NCBI GenBank assembly: GCA_030765065.1
Contig: CM060990.1
Coordinates: forward strand, 11,593,501-11,657,500
Reading direction: 5' to 3'
Source of the DNA: Deroplatys truncata
Taxonomy: Eukaryota; Arthropoda; Insecta; Mantodea; Mantidae
DNA: 64,000 bases
Positions within the stretch are counted from its first letter, which is position 1; each line of letters starts with the position of its first letter. A model generated the notes under the pieces. The model had not been told where the DNA came from, ran no database searches, and worked only from the letters and a program-made list of their open reading frames with translations. A program made the position numbers and the translations under genes. Positions 1 through 12,309 of the stretch are shown here, piece after piece.

Positions 1-2045
1 AGATCTCGCGATGTATGTACAAACGGTAGACAAGCCAAATCTTTGGAAGTAGATCTCGCGATGTATGTACAAACGGTAGACAAGCGAGCTCTTTGGAAGT
101 AGATCTCGCGATGTATGTACAAACGGTAGACAAGCCAAATCTTTGGAAGTAGATCTCGCGATGTATGTACAAACGGTAGACAAGCCAAATCTTTGGAAGT
201 AGATCTCGCGATGTATGTACAAACGGTAGACAAGCGAGCTCTTTGGAAGTAGATCTCGCGATGTCTGTACAAACGGTAGACAAGCCAAATTTTTGGAAGT
301 AGATCTCGCGATGTATGTACAAACGGTAGACAAGCCAAATCTTTGGAAGTAGATCTCGCGATGTATGTACAAACGGTAGACAAGCCAAATCTTTGGAAGT
401 AGATCTCGCGATGTATGTACAAACGGTAGACAAGCGAGCTCTTTGGAAGTAGATATCGCGATGTATGTACAAACGGTAAACAAGCGAGCTCTTTGGAAGT
501 AGATCTCGCGATGTATGTACAAACGGTAGACAAGCGTGCTCTTTGGAAGTAGATCTCGCGATGTATGTACAAACGGTAGACAAGCGAAGTCTTTGGAAGT
601 AGATCTCGCGATGTATGTACAAACGGTAGACAAGCGAGCTCTTTGGAAGTAGATCTCGCGATGTATGTACAAACGGTAGACAAGCGAAGTCTTTGAAAGT
701 AGATCTCGAAGTATGTAACAACGGTAGACAAGTGAGGGCTTTGGAAGTAGAACTCGCGATGTCTGTACAAACGGTAGACAAGCCAGATCTTTGGAAGTAG
801 ATCTCACGATGTGTGTACAAACGGTAGACAAGTGAGGGCTTTGGAAGTAGAACTCGCGATGTCTGTACAAACGGTAGACAAGCCAGATCTTTGGAAGTAG
901 ATCTCACGATGTATGTACAAACGGTAGACAAGCGAGGGCTTTGCAACTAGACCCCGCGGTGTATGTACAAACGGTAGACAAGCGAGGGCTTTGCAACTAG
1001 ACCCCGCGGTGTATGTACAAACGGTAGACAAGCGAGGGCTCTGCAACTAGACCCAGCGGTGTATGTACAAACGGTAGACAAGCGAGGGCTTTGCAACTAG
1101 ACCCCGCGGTGTATGTACAAACGGTAGACAAGCCAGATCTTTGGAAGTAGATCTCACGATGTGTGTACAAACGGTAGACAAGTGAGGGCTTTGGAAGTAG
1201 AACTCGCGATGTCTGTACAAACGGTAGACAAGCCAGATCTTTGGAAGTAGATCTCACGATGTATGTACAAACGGTAGACAAGCGAGGGCTTTGCAACTAG
1301 ACCCCGCGGTGTATGTACAAACGGTAGACAAGCGAGGGCTTTGCAACTAGACCCCGCGGTGTATGTACAAACGGTAGACAAGCGAGGGCTCTGCAACTAG
1401 ACCCAGCGGTGTATGTACAAACGGTAGACAAGCGAGGGCTTTGCAACTAGACCCCGCGGTGTATGTACAAACGGTAGACAAGCCAGATCTTTGGAAGTAG
1501 ATCTCACGATGTGTGTACAAACGGTAGACAAGTGAGGGCTTTGGAAGTAGAACTCGCGATGTCTGTACAAACGGTAGACAAGCCAGATCTTTGGAAGTAG
1601 ATCTCACGATGTATGTACAAACGGTAGACAAGCGAGGGCTTTGCAACTAGACCCCGCGGTGTATGTACAAACGGTAGACAAGCGAGGGCTTTGCAACTAG
1701 ACCCCGCGGTGTATGTACAAACGGTAGACAAGCGAGGGCTCTGCAACTAGACCCAGCGGTGTATGTACAAACGGTAGACAAGCGAGGGCTTTGCAACTAG
1801 ACCCCGCGGTGTATGTACAAACGGTAGACAAGCGAGGGCTTTGCAACTAGAGCCCGCGGTGTATGTACAAACGGTAGACAAGCCAGATCTTTGAAAGTAG
1901 ATCTCACGATGTATGTACAAACGGTAGACAAGTGAGGGCTTTGCAACTAGACCCCGCGGTGTATGTACAAACGGTAGACAAGCGAGGGCTTTGCAACTAG
2001 ACCCCGCGGTGTATGTACAAACGGTAGACAAGTGAGGTCTTTTGA
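1..2045. repeat. Satellite array, 50-bp unit with 350-bp higher-order repeat
   Basis: About 41 head-to-tail copies of a 50-bp unit containing the core TGTACAAACGGTAGACAAG. Up to about 700 the units are of one type (AGATCTCGCGATG start, CCAAAT or CGAGCT variants). From about 700 to 2030 they are mixed with a second type (GCAACTAGACCCCGCGG). In this second part a block of seven units recurs exactly every 350 bp; identical stretches begin near 804, 1154 and 1504. The array starts before the window. The open frames on the minus strand are a consequence of the repeat and are not genes. The last units decay between 2030 and 2110. Confidence 0.95.
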
Positions 2046-4019
2046 AGTAGACCTCGCGTTGTTTCTAGGAACTATAGACATGGGAGGCGTGGAAGCAGTA
2101 CTCTCGCTTGCTACAAGAGAACATCATTGTCATGGAACAGAAACCGTCCCTTCCCGAATTTCCCATTCCGTTTTATTTTCCCATAAATTGGCGAGACATA
2201 AATGAATGTTAAAAGGTCGCCAATGTTTGGGATTCTTCTAGGATTGCAAATGCAGTTTTTTGTTCTTTCTTGAATTCGTCTTTGACGGTACAAGGTAAAT
2301 AAACTGCAAGGATCTGTACTGTGGTATCTGAGTTTGTGTGCATGTTCATTAATACTATTTTTGGTTTCAAAGACTTGCTGATGGGTGGTGTTTACTTTAA
2401 GATTTAAGAGAAAGCAAGTGAAAACATTTTAGTCTGCACACATTTGAAGTGGCATGGGATATATTTGTGATGTAATTTGCGCATCAAGCAGAGCAGGAAT
2501 TTTCTTTCTTTGGCGAGGTTAAAATCTCACTATTCAGTTGAAGTATTTTTTATTGTGAAGCCTAAAATGACTTAAGTGTGGTTTTGTTGTTTGTACATCG
2601 GATTACTGTGCGTTCGCTGTATTTATTTAAATAAACTTAATGTTGACTTGCAGAACGTTATACAGTAAAGTAACTCATGCTAAGGTGCTCAGTTATTGAG
2701 AAATGAATTTAGATTATATATATATACATACATATGTATAAGAATTCTAAATATGTAGACTAGATTTGGAAGAATATTTCATTATTGCTTTTATATTCCG
2801 CTACACATACACTCCGTAGCTTCATCTTAATTTCTTCCTTTTTTAAATTTCTGTATATTATGCTTAACTTATCTCAGAGTTAGCAGTGTTCCTTTTAGTT
2901 ACGGTATTTTTCCGCTAATGTCACGTTTCCTTGTGTGCACGTAGTATTACATTCTCTTTGGCAAGAATATATTGCGCAGTTTGGTACATATGCTTTATAT
3001 CCGCCATCACATCGATGACTCGAAATGACGTCATAGTAAACAAAAACATCGCAGCGAGCTACACAGTTCGCAGGTGAAGTGGATTTAACAAATACAAAGT
3101 AACCAAGTGTCATGGCTCTAACCACATTGAGTTTCGTTGTGCTACGACGCAGAGAAAACGGTTAATTTCGGTAGAATACGTGCTCCGACTAAACTTCTCC
3201 ATAGTAAACATTTTCATATTTTGCTGTTGAAATATTGCTCTAGTGGACAAATAACAGAAACGTTGCCACACAAAGGGTCTAGGCGAGATTAGCTGCCTTT
3301 GTGTAAAATTAAAAGGTTTTTTGAACGGGTATAACTGTGGATGCTCATCCTATATTTGTGTGCATGCCGCAGTGATAAATGATATTCGAAATTTATGACA
3401 TGTTTTATTACAGTATATCCATAAGTATCTCACAGCTCTTTATTAATGTACAATAAATTTGAAACGATATGTATGTATTCGTAAAGGTGATACCTTAATG
3501 GATACCTACGGCTTGTATGCTATACTTAATACATATTAGGACTTATTAAACGAGGGCTTCCTGTAATACATTAATTGGGATCATTTAACTGGGGTTTTTA
3601 GTGCTAGATATTAATATGTGGCATTTAGAATTGTTACATTCATTTTGAGATTTAATAACAAAGCCGATATACATGGTGCTGAATTTCGTAATACTCGTAA
3701 ACAATCTGCTTTTTCTACTTCGTATGATGGAATTTCTCCCTAAATACATGCTTTGAGGTCCCTGAATCCACAATTAGCATTTTGAAAAGGGTCTACGTCT
3801 GCGAACATTATAACTATAAAACCAAATGCTCTCTAAATGCCAACATCGGTATTTAAGTGCCTTTCTTACAAAGATGCGACACAAAGATTTTCAGGTAATC
3901 CCCCTACCGAAACCACCCTTTACATTGAAACATTTCAAGAACTTTGATATTCTCCAAAATGGCTGTAAAGATTTTAATTAAGCCACCGTTACCTACACAT
4001 TTGCATCACAACTAAAAAA
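2046..4019. other. Unassigned AT-rich intergenic DNA
   Basis: No coding potential, RNA gene or mobile element recognised on either strand. There is a short AT microsatellite near 2716-2730. The short open frames here have no recognisable domains. Confidence 0.5.
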
Positions 4020-5290
4020 GCGTATGTTGAACTTTCTGTTGCTGATTTTGTGTTTACCGCCCGTTCTTACTGCGTACGGTACCACAGGTGGTATTGAACT
4101 TTCTGTTGCTGATTTTGTGTTTACCGCCCGTTCTTACTGCGTACGGTACCGCAGGTGGCATTGAACTTTCTGTTGCTGATTTAGTGTTTACCGCCCGTTC
4201 TTACTGCGTACGGTACCACAGGTGGTATTGAACTTTCTGTTGCTGATTTTTTGTTTACCGCCCGTTCTTACTGCGTACGGTACCGCAGGTGGCATTGAAC
4301 TTTCTGTTGCTGATTTAGTGTTTACCGCCCGTTCTTACTGCGTACGGTACCACAGGTGGTATTGAACTTTCTGTTGCTGATTTTGTGTTTACCGCCCGTT
4401 CTTACTGCGTACGGTACCGCAGGTGGCATTGAACTTTCTGTTGCTGATTTTGTGTTTACCGCCCGTTCTTACTGCGTACGGTACCACAGGTGGTATTGAA
4501 CTTTCTGTTGCTGATTTAGTGTTTACCGCCCGTTATTACTGCGTACGGTACCACAGGTGGTATTGAACTTTCTGTTGCTGATTTAGTGTTTACCGCCCGT
4601 TATTACTACGTACGGTACCGGTACCGCAGGTGGTATTGAACTTTCTGTTGCTGATTTAGTGTTTACCGCCCGTTCTTACTGCGTACGGTACCACAGGTGG
4701 TATTGAACTTTCTGTTGCTGATTTAGTGTTTACCGCCCGTTATTACTGCGTACGGTACCACAGATGGTATTGAACTTTCTGTTGCTGATTTAGTGTTTAC
4801 CGCCCGTTATTACTACGTACGGTATGGCAGGTGGTATTGAACTCTCTGTTGTTGTTTTAATGTTTACCGCCCGTTATTACTGCGTACGGCACCGCAGGTG
4901 GCGCTGAATTTTCTGTTGTTTTTTTTTTATTTGTTATTTTGATGCTTACCGCCCGTTCTTACTGCGTACGGTACTGCAGGTAGTGTTGAATTTTCTGCTT
5001 TTTTTAGTGTTTGCCACTCGTTCTTACTGCGTACGGCACCACAGGTGGTGTTGAATTTTCTGCTGTTATTGTTTTAGTGTTTACCACCGTGCTTATCTCT
5101 GCGTACGGTGCCGCAATTGATGTTCAACTTTCGGTTGTTGTTTTTGTTAAAGCCTATACCGCCCGTTCTTACTGCGTACCGCAGGTGATGTTGAATTTTC
5201 TGTTGTAGTTCCCTTTGTTGTTTTAGTGTTTACCACCAATGCTTACTGCATACGGCACCTCAGGTGGTGTTGAGCTTTCTGAGAATATCC
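4020..5290. repeat. 67-bp satellite array, decaying at its right edge
   Basis: About 19 tandem copies of a 67-bp unit built around CCGCCCGTTCTTACTGCGTA and GGTACC(A/G)CAGGTGG. Copies from 4029 to about 4850 are nearly identical, alternating between CACAGGTGGTATT and CGCAGGTGGCATT forms. From 4850 to 5290 the units diverge and gain insertions, as expected at an array edge that escapes homogenisation. Confidence 0.93.
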
Positions 5291-5439
5291 TGTGCTGCCC
5301 GCTTCGTTGGAAAGGAATTGTGTATACCTTTTGTATAACGGGTAAACCATAAAAGATAGAAAAAAGTTAGATAGTACACAAAAAGTGTGGCTCTCTTTAA
5401 ATCACAAAATTTATTCCTTCGTCTTCCTCTTCAATGGAT

Positions 5440-5790
5440 TTCCTTCCTCTTTGTAGGACTTGCGCCCCCAAGGACCTACAAGCCAATGATTTGGATCAGT
5501 AGCCTGTCGAGGAGCAAGCAAACTCACGATCATAGCAGCTCCAGGATGGACGATCAGCCCAAAACCTGGTATGGTAGTGCACAAGAAGGAAATTAAATGT
5601 AGTTATGAATGGGATGATAGGAAAATTCGCGGATCAAATTATCCAACCCAGCGTTGGCCTAGCGATCGTGGAACGCCGTTAAAAAACCTTCGGTAGGATT
5701 GGACGGCCCCGGAGGTTTGAATCCGGGTTGAACCCGGGTCCTCCCGAATGCGGGCTACAATCGTTACCGCCTGAGCCATCTCGCTCGGTC
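5440..5790 (-). mobile_element. tRNA-derived SINE, minus orientation
   Basis: Read on the minus strand, it starts near 5790 with a tRNA-like head (GACCGAGCGAGATGGCTCAG, A-box-like; GGGTTCAACCC, B-box-like). It runs to a 3' tail at 5440-5600 that matches, with divergence, the tail of the SINE at 34451-34792 (shared CCATCCTGGA, TGCTCCTCGACRGG and AAGTCCTAC blocks). The head differs from that element, so the two belong to subfamilies that share a tail. Confidence 0.75.
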
Positions 5791-8700
5791 AAAATTTATT
5801 TCAAATAACTTTTTTGTGGCACTTGCAACTTCCGAGATATTCTTAGTCGTTGGCTATAATTTGTAAATGCTTTGTCAGTTTTTAAAGTGCTGTCTGTATT
5901 CAGTTGTTTCTCCGAGGGCATGGAAAGGCCAGCTTCTAAGCACCTGACTATTGATTTAGTTTGATCTCCTCCCGACGGAATGCTTAATGATTTCCTATCT
6001 CGCGGAATATGAAGTATGTAGATAGAAAATAAGCTTTCGTAAGAATACTTGGTGAAGCTATATGAAAGTAAACGATTGTAGAGAACATCACGTGAATGTA
6101 AAACATTGTTGTTTTACCTCCAATATTCAAAAGGTAAGAGCACCTAAAAGTGAGGAATAGGAAACTAGGTGGAAATGCAAAATATAAAACCTATATAGTT
6201 TGGACACAAAAATATGTAAGACTTAAAACGCAACCTGAAATGTCTTTAACCTGAACTTTATTACACTTTCCATGAATGTCACAAGAAATGCCGAAAAGCC
6301 AATCAACTTTCTGCCAAAGCCCCTTTATCAAAGTGCACGGTTTATGAAAAGCATCCCGAAGCATTCAACACGAATCTATCAGATGTTGGAAAGTTGTTGT
6401 GGAGAGCGTTTACGTCACTGTAGACTAGAATTCTGCTGCAATTGTTAGAGCACGCATGCGCGTTAGAGGTATTTGTGATGTAAGGCCGCGAGTTCCCCAT
6501 GACGCAGTCGGATTTGTTGAGAGGTCTTTCTACTGACTCGACTTCTCCAACGCATTACTCACTGGTTACGGCGGGTTCGAGTCCCTGCTCTAATTTGCTT
6601 CGCTTAGTCATTCTTTGCGACTCTTCCTCGGGAAGTACATTATGTCCATTTACTCCACGTTGTATGTACCTTACAGGTGCCTACATACCTTTCTCTCGCT
6701 CATAAATCGAACACCACTATCGTCGTGTGTCGCAACAAATGATCCACGGAAGACAATGGAAGAGGAGTCGCTCTTGTGTTCAACCTATAGTAACATTTGA
6801 CACCCAAAGATTTTTAGATTAGTCTTTAGACTTCTAGCATGAATTTCATGTTTTAAAAAAGTGCATATTACCGGTTTATATGGAGTAATGGACAACGTTC
6901 TAAACATCAGCAATTATTTCATGGGCAAAAGGAATCGTAGATAAAAAGGTGGATAGTAAATAAAAGTCTATGCTATATTTGTTATGTTACAGTGTTCTTA
7001 CATTAATAACCTGGTTCGATTGGTTTCCTGGGGAATTTCAATGTGGTCCTTAACCTTCGGGCGGAGTTGTGACCACTTTGTATCGCAAATGGCGTTGTGG
7101 AGTCCAAGAGGATACCGTTGTGTTTTAGCCACGAAAAGTAATTTATTTGATTTTCATCCAAAAATGTCCATTCACAATTTTCATGTTTGTATATATTAGA
7201 ATACAGCAACACCAGATTAACACCAATAAGGCATGAAAGGTAAACCTGCACAACAGTGAAGTGAAACTACACAAATAATTCGAGCTGTGTTATTGGAGTA
7301 GAAATAACATAGAACAACAATAGAATGTTATAATATCAACATAGCGGCATTTAATTTAGATTAACACATAAGATGAACTGCACATCTTAAGTGACACAGA
7401 ATATTTCGCAAATGTTCAATATTGACATCAAGTCGTTGATACGAAACTTTTGAAAACAGACGACTTAAGGTGTCGGGGGTCAATAATGGCACCACTCAAA
7501 ACTTATAGCCGTGCATTGAGAAAACTGACCACTTGCTGCAGGTTGGTTTTCAACTCCAGACAAGGTATGTACAGTGAACACTAGAATGATCACCAGAGGA
7601 AATGTGCAGTTTCACTGGTATCGAAAAGGAACCCACAAACTCCGTTTGAGGGTTAAATTCGTTTCGTACTGGAAGACTGAGCTCGGTCGGAATTAATATT
7701 CTTATTTCTAATTCTTCTAGGATTTTTTCCCTTTGTAGTCGATTCTAAGACCTCCATTTCCTTTATAGTCCCTTTAACTGGACTAATAATCATTGCAATT
7801 TTCGGGTATAAAGAGGTTAGGGTTCCTGTTACCTAATTCCATTTGCCCGAAGTTTGGTAGCAATTATAACAAAAACGCACTTCCTTGTAACAATAAATGC
7901 AATTGGGGTAATGTTATGTCAGAAGTGAACAAGTTACGAAAGCCAAAGTATCTCTTATGCAAATTACTGCTTCCACGCACGTGTGGAGCCAACAGCACTG
8001 TCACTCTTGGTGATAAATAATTCCCTTTGCCCTGCCCTATATATCTTAGTGCTTTTAAAATTTTCATAAATGTATTAGAAAGTAATAAAGTGAACCCTAG
8101 TGTGTAACAGTCACTCTGTCTCGGATCTGGCTAATAATTAAAATATTTTTCTAACCACTTTATACTAATTAAGATATCTGCCTGCATATAAATGCTTGAA
8201 ACTAAATAATAAAACTATAACGGAAATTATATTGTAATTCTAGGAATGAAGTTAAGAAAACAGTCAAATACTTACAAAACAAGTTTTTACATGTAAACGT
8301 ATAACTCAAAAGAATTTAAAGCTTGGTGGTTAAAATGTAAAAGTTGACCACGTAGAGTCTGCTCATTTTAGAAGCAGCTTCTCCGTCAACATAAACCTTA
8401 TCTATTCACTGAACAGCCCTTCACCTTTCCGTTGTAAGCTTCTGTCCATCTTTTATACTTTCCCAGTTATATGGACTTAGCAACAGTGAAATCTTAACAG
8501 GGATTTTAAACAAAAAGCATATATGTTTTATTTGCTATTTCCTTAAACTGTGTTTAATGTCATTATAGACATTCTGTATAAACATGCTGTACTTTTTCAT
8601 CAAGTAAAAGGATATTTGGGTAGAGAGAAACATTCAGACAAGCACCGCCTTTTGTATTTCCAAAACATATGATTAAGCAACACCAAAAAAATTGCTTATA

Positions 8701-9689
8701 ACACCACTTTCCCAAAACCTAAAACACAGGGCGCAAACATTACTTTTAAAAAATTGTTTTTCCAATGATACCAACACCCATTGATGGCGAAATCTCGAAT
8801 CCTTGATTAAAACATACTGCTTCCTCTACCCTACGTGAAGGTTGGAAAACTAAGAAAGGCGAACCCGCAGGCGTGAAAGTCATCATATTTTTCCTCAAGT
8901 GAGCTGCCACATAGCTAAAGAAAAACATTGACGCTAGTCACCGGTTTCCTGCAATCGTGACGGTGGGTAGTTACAGGTTTTTCCGTGTTTTTGTCTATTT
9001 GTGGAACGACAAACTCCATCCACTGGCAATGAATGACGCATACATAATATTTATATCACATGTTATTACACAACACTCCAGTAAATACTGTCATTTCCCA
9101 TAAAGTTTCTGTTTAAAATATTTATTTTACTTAAACATAAAAGTGACCAGTTTCTTATAAACCGACAAATTAAACATGTGCTACATTTAATTTGTAAAGT
9201 ATACGGTTAGTATATGTACCTGCTGCATATTTAATTTGTTGATTTAATCAAAATGTTTTGTAATATATGCACACATATGTACATTATATATATATATATA
9301 TATATACCGTAGTGATATAAAAGTAGATCAGAAAACACTTAGGATTTATAAAGAAAAACATGTCATTCGGGAAAACCATAAATGAAAATAAAGAGACCAA
9401 AGCGAAGACACAAAGAAAGACAAACACAAAAAACTAAAGTAAAAAACAAGGCTAGCTACTAATTAGAACAAACAGTGGGCGATGCAGCAGCGCCTTAATT
9501 AGGACAAAACTAAACTCAGATCAACAACAGGTAATTTACACAGAGACCCTGTTATATTTCATGTACAAAAGGTGTAGGTCTTTGAAAGAAATGCAAACAA
9601 TTCAAAAATACAAGCATCAGTTAAAGAAACGTGAGCCTACTTCAGTTTTCTTCTTTTTTTCCTCTTCGTCTTTTTCTTATTGTTATTAA
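5791..9689. other. Unassigned AT-rich intergenic DNA
   Basis: No gene recognised. A short (TA)n tract lies at 9286-9306. A B-box-like GGGTTCGAGTCCC occurs at about 6571-6583 without a convincing tRNA head. The remaining open frames are short and featureless. Confidence 0.5.
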
Positions 9690-11930
9690 TACCACCTATT
9701 ATTATTAAGATAGCATAATTAGCATTAGTATAAGTAATCGTAGCATTAGTAGGTAGCAGAAGTATTAGTAGTAGGTACCATTATTGGAGCATAATTAGTA
9801 GATGTAGAGTGGTAGCAAATCCTAGTATGTAGAATTTGAGATAGCAATAACAGCAGAGTAGTAGTCATATCTACCAGCAGGTAACACAAGTGTTATTGGG
9901 TACTAGTGGATAAATCTAGGACCAGTAGTAAAAGTAAAGTGTACTCATAAGTAACAATAGTACCAAGATGTACAAAACAGTAGCAGCAGAATTAGGATCA
10001 AGCAGATGGCAGTAGTAGTACTATGTACTAGTAGGTAGCTGTAGTAGTACTGTGTACCTCAAGGTAGTAGTAGTCGTACTATGTACCAGTAGATAGCAGT
10101 AGTAATACTTTGTAATAGTAGGTACTAGTACTATATAATAGTAGGCAGCAGTAGTAGACTATGTACTAGTAGCTAGTAGACTATGTACTAGTAGCAAGCA
10201 GTAGTAGATTATGTACTAGTAGCTAGTAGTACTATGTACTAGTAGCAAGCAGTAGTAGATTATGTACTAGTAGCTAGTAGTACTATGTACTAGTAGCAAG
10301 CAGTAGTAGATTAGGTACTAGTAGCTAGTAGTACTATGTACTAGTAGCAAGCAGTAGTAGACTATGTACTATTAGCTAGTAGTACTATGTACTAGTAGGT
10401 AGCTGTATTAGTACTGTGGACTAGTACGTAGCAGTAGTACTGTGTACTAGTAGGTAGCAGTAGTAGTACTGTGTACCTCAAGGTAGTAGTAGTAGTACAA
10501 TGTACCAGTAGATAGCAGTAGTAATACTTTGTAATAGTAGCTAGTAGTACTATGTACTGGTAGGTAGCAGTAGTAGACTATGTACTAGCAGCTAGTAGTA
10601 CTATGTACTAGTAGGTAGCAGTAGTAGACTATGTACTATTAGCTAGTAGTACTATGTACTAGTAGGTAGCTGTATTAGTACTGTGGACTAGTACGTAGCA
10701 GTAGTACTGTGTACTAGTAGGTAGCAGTAGTAGTACTGTGTACCTCAAGGTAGTAGTAGTAGTACAATGTACCAGTAGATAGCAGTAGTAATACTTTGTA
10801 ATAGTAGCTAGTAGTACTATGTACTGGTAGGTAGCAGTAGTAGACTATGTACTAGCAGCTAGTAGTACTATGTACTAGTAGGTAGCAGTAGTAGACTATG
10901 TACTAGCAGCTAGTAGTACTATGTACTAGTAGGTAGCAGTAGTAGACTATGTACTATTAGCTAGTAGTACTATGTACTAGTAGGTAGCTGTATTAGTACT
11001 GTGGACTAGTACGTAGCAGTAGTACTGTGTACTAGTACGTATCAATAGTAGTACTGTGTACTAGTAGGTAGCTGTAGAAGTACTGTATACTAGTGGGTAG
11101 CTGTAGTAGTACTCTGTGCTAGTAGGTAGCTGTAGAAGTACTATGTACTAGTAGGTAGCTGCTGTAGTACTCTGTGCTAGTAGGTAGCTGTAGTAGTACT
11201 ATGTACTAGTAGGTATCTGTAGGAGTACTGTATACTAGTAGTTAGCAGTAGCAGTATATGAACTTGAAGGTAGCAGTAGTAATACTTTGTACTAGTAGGT
11301 AGCTGTAGTCTTACTATGTACTAGTAGGTAGCTGTAGTAGTACTGTATACTAGTAGGCAGCTGTAGTGGTACTATGTGCTAGTAGGTAGCTGTAGTAGTA
11401 TTTGTAATAGTAGATAGCAGTATTAGTACTTTGTATTACTAGGTAGCAGTAGTAGTACTGTGTACTAGTCTGTAGCAGTAGTAGTACTTTGTACTAGTAG
11501 GTAGCAATAGAAGTACTGTGTACTAGTAAGTAGCAGTAGTAGTACTTTGTACTAGTATGTAGCAGTAGTAGTACTTTGAACTTGAAAGTAGCAGCAGTAG
11601 TACTAACTTGTAGGTGGCAGTAATAGTACTATGTACTAGTTGGTAGCAGTAGTAGTACTGTGTACTAGTAGGTAGCAGTAGTACTTTGAACTTGAAAGTA
11701 GCAGTAGTAGTACTTTGTACTAGCATGTAGCAGTAATAGTACTGTGTACTAGTAGGTAGCTGTAGTAGTACTTTCAACTTGAAGGTAGCAGTAGTAGTAC
11801 TATGTACTAGGGTGTAACAGTAGTAATATTATGTACTAGTAGTTAGCAGTGATACTATAAACTAGTAGATTGCAGTGGTAAGATTCGGTGCTACTAGGTA
11901 GCAGTAGTAGTATTAAGAACTAGTAAGTTG
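9690..11930. repeat. TAG/GTA-rich minisatellite array
   Basis: A dense array of degenerate units of the form ...GTAGTACTATGTACTAGTAGGTAGCA.... It has higher-order structure: a block beginning AGCTGTATTAGTACTGTGG recurs at about 10401, 10669 and 10987 (spacing about 267 and 318 bp). It is the strand-complement in character of the CTA-rich array that starts 400 bp to the right. Open frames in it are translations of the repeat. Confidence 0.9.
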
Positions 11931-12309
11931 TTAGCGATATATCTTTTCTGTGTGTTAATGAATTTCTCTACCTGGTGGTTTAGTGACGTGACTCCTTAGA
12001 CGATAGCCATGAAATTCACAACACCATGTGCCAAGCGTGGATCATTTTACCAAGCAGGAAACTTACAGGTTTAGAACAAAGGAAATGTATCAAGGCGATA
12101 TGAAGGGAAAACACGTGATTTCGAAATGACTGCAGAATACGCCCGGACTGAAACTGACTGTCCGTATTCATAGTAAACGTACCTTTATTAACAAGCCAAC
12201 GTTTATAAGATTATCCCTGAAATACGTATATATCATTTTAATCACGTATAACAAGCTTTAACCTCTGATATGAAATCACATTCTTTAAGCTAAACTCCGG
12301 TTTACATTT
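11931..12309. other. Non-repetitive spacer between oppositely oriented arrays
   Basis: About 380 bp of ordinary AT-rich sequence separates the TAG-rich array on the left from the CTA-rich array on the right. No gene is seen. It is the centre of a large, imperfect inverted arrangement. Confidence 0.6.

Noticed and set aside
804-2031. Several 80-99 aa open frames on the minus strand of the 50-bp satellite
   Set aside because: They are translations of the tandem unit; identical proteins recur every 350 bp.
1-2045. Regularly spaced short repeats that could suggest a CRISPR array
   Set aside because: The repeats are contiguous with no unique spacers, and the DNA is eukaryotic; it is a satellite.
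6499-6620. B-box-like GGGTTCGAGTCCC suggesting a SINE or tRNA
   Set aside because: No convincing A box or shared body or tail was found around it.
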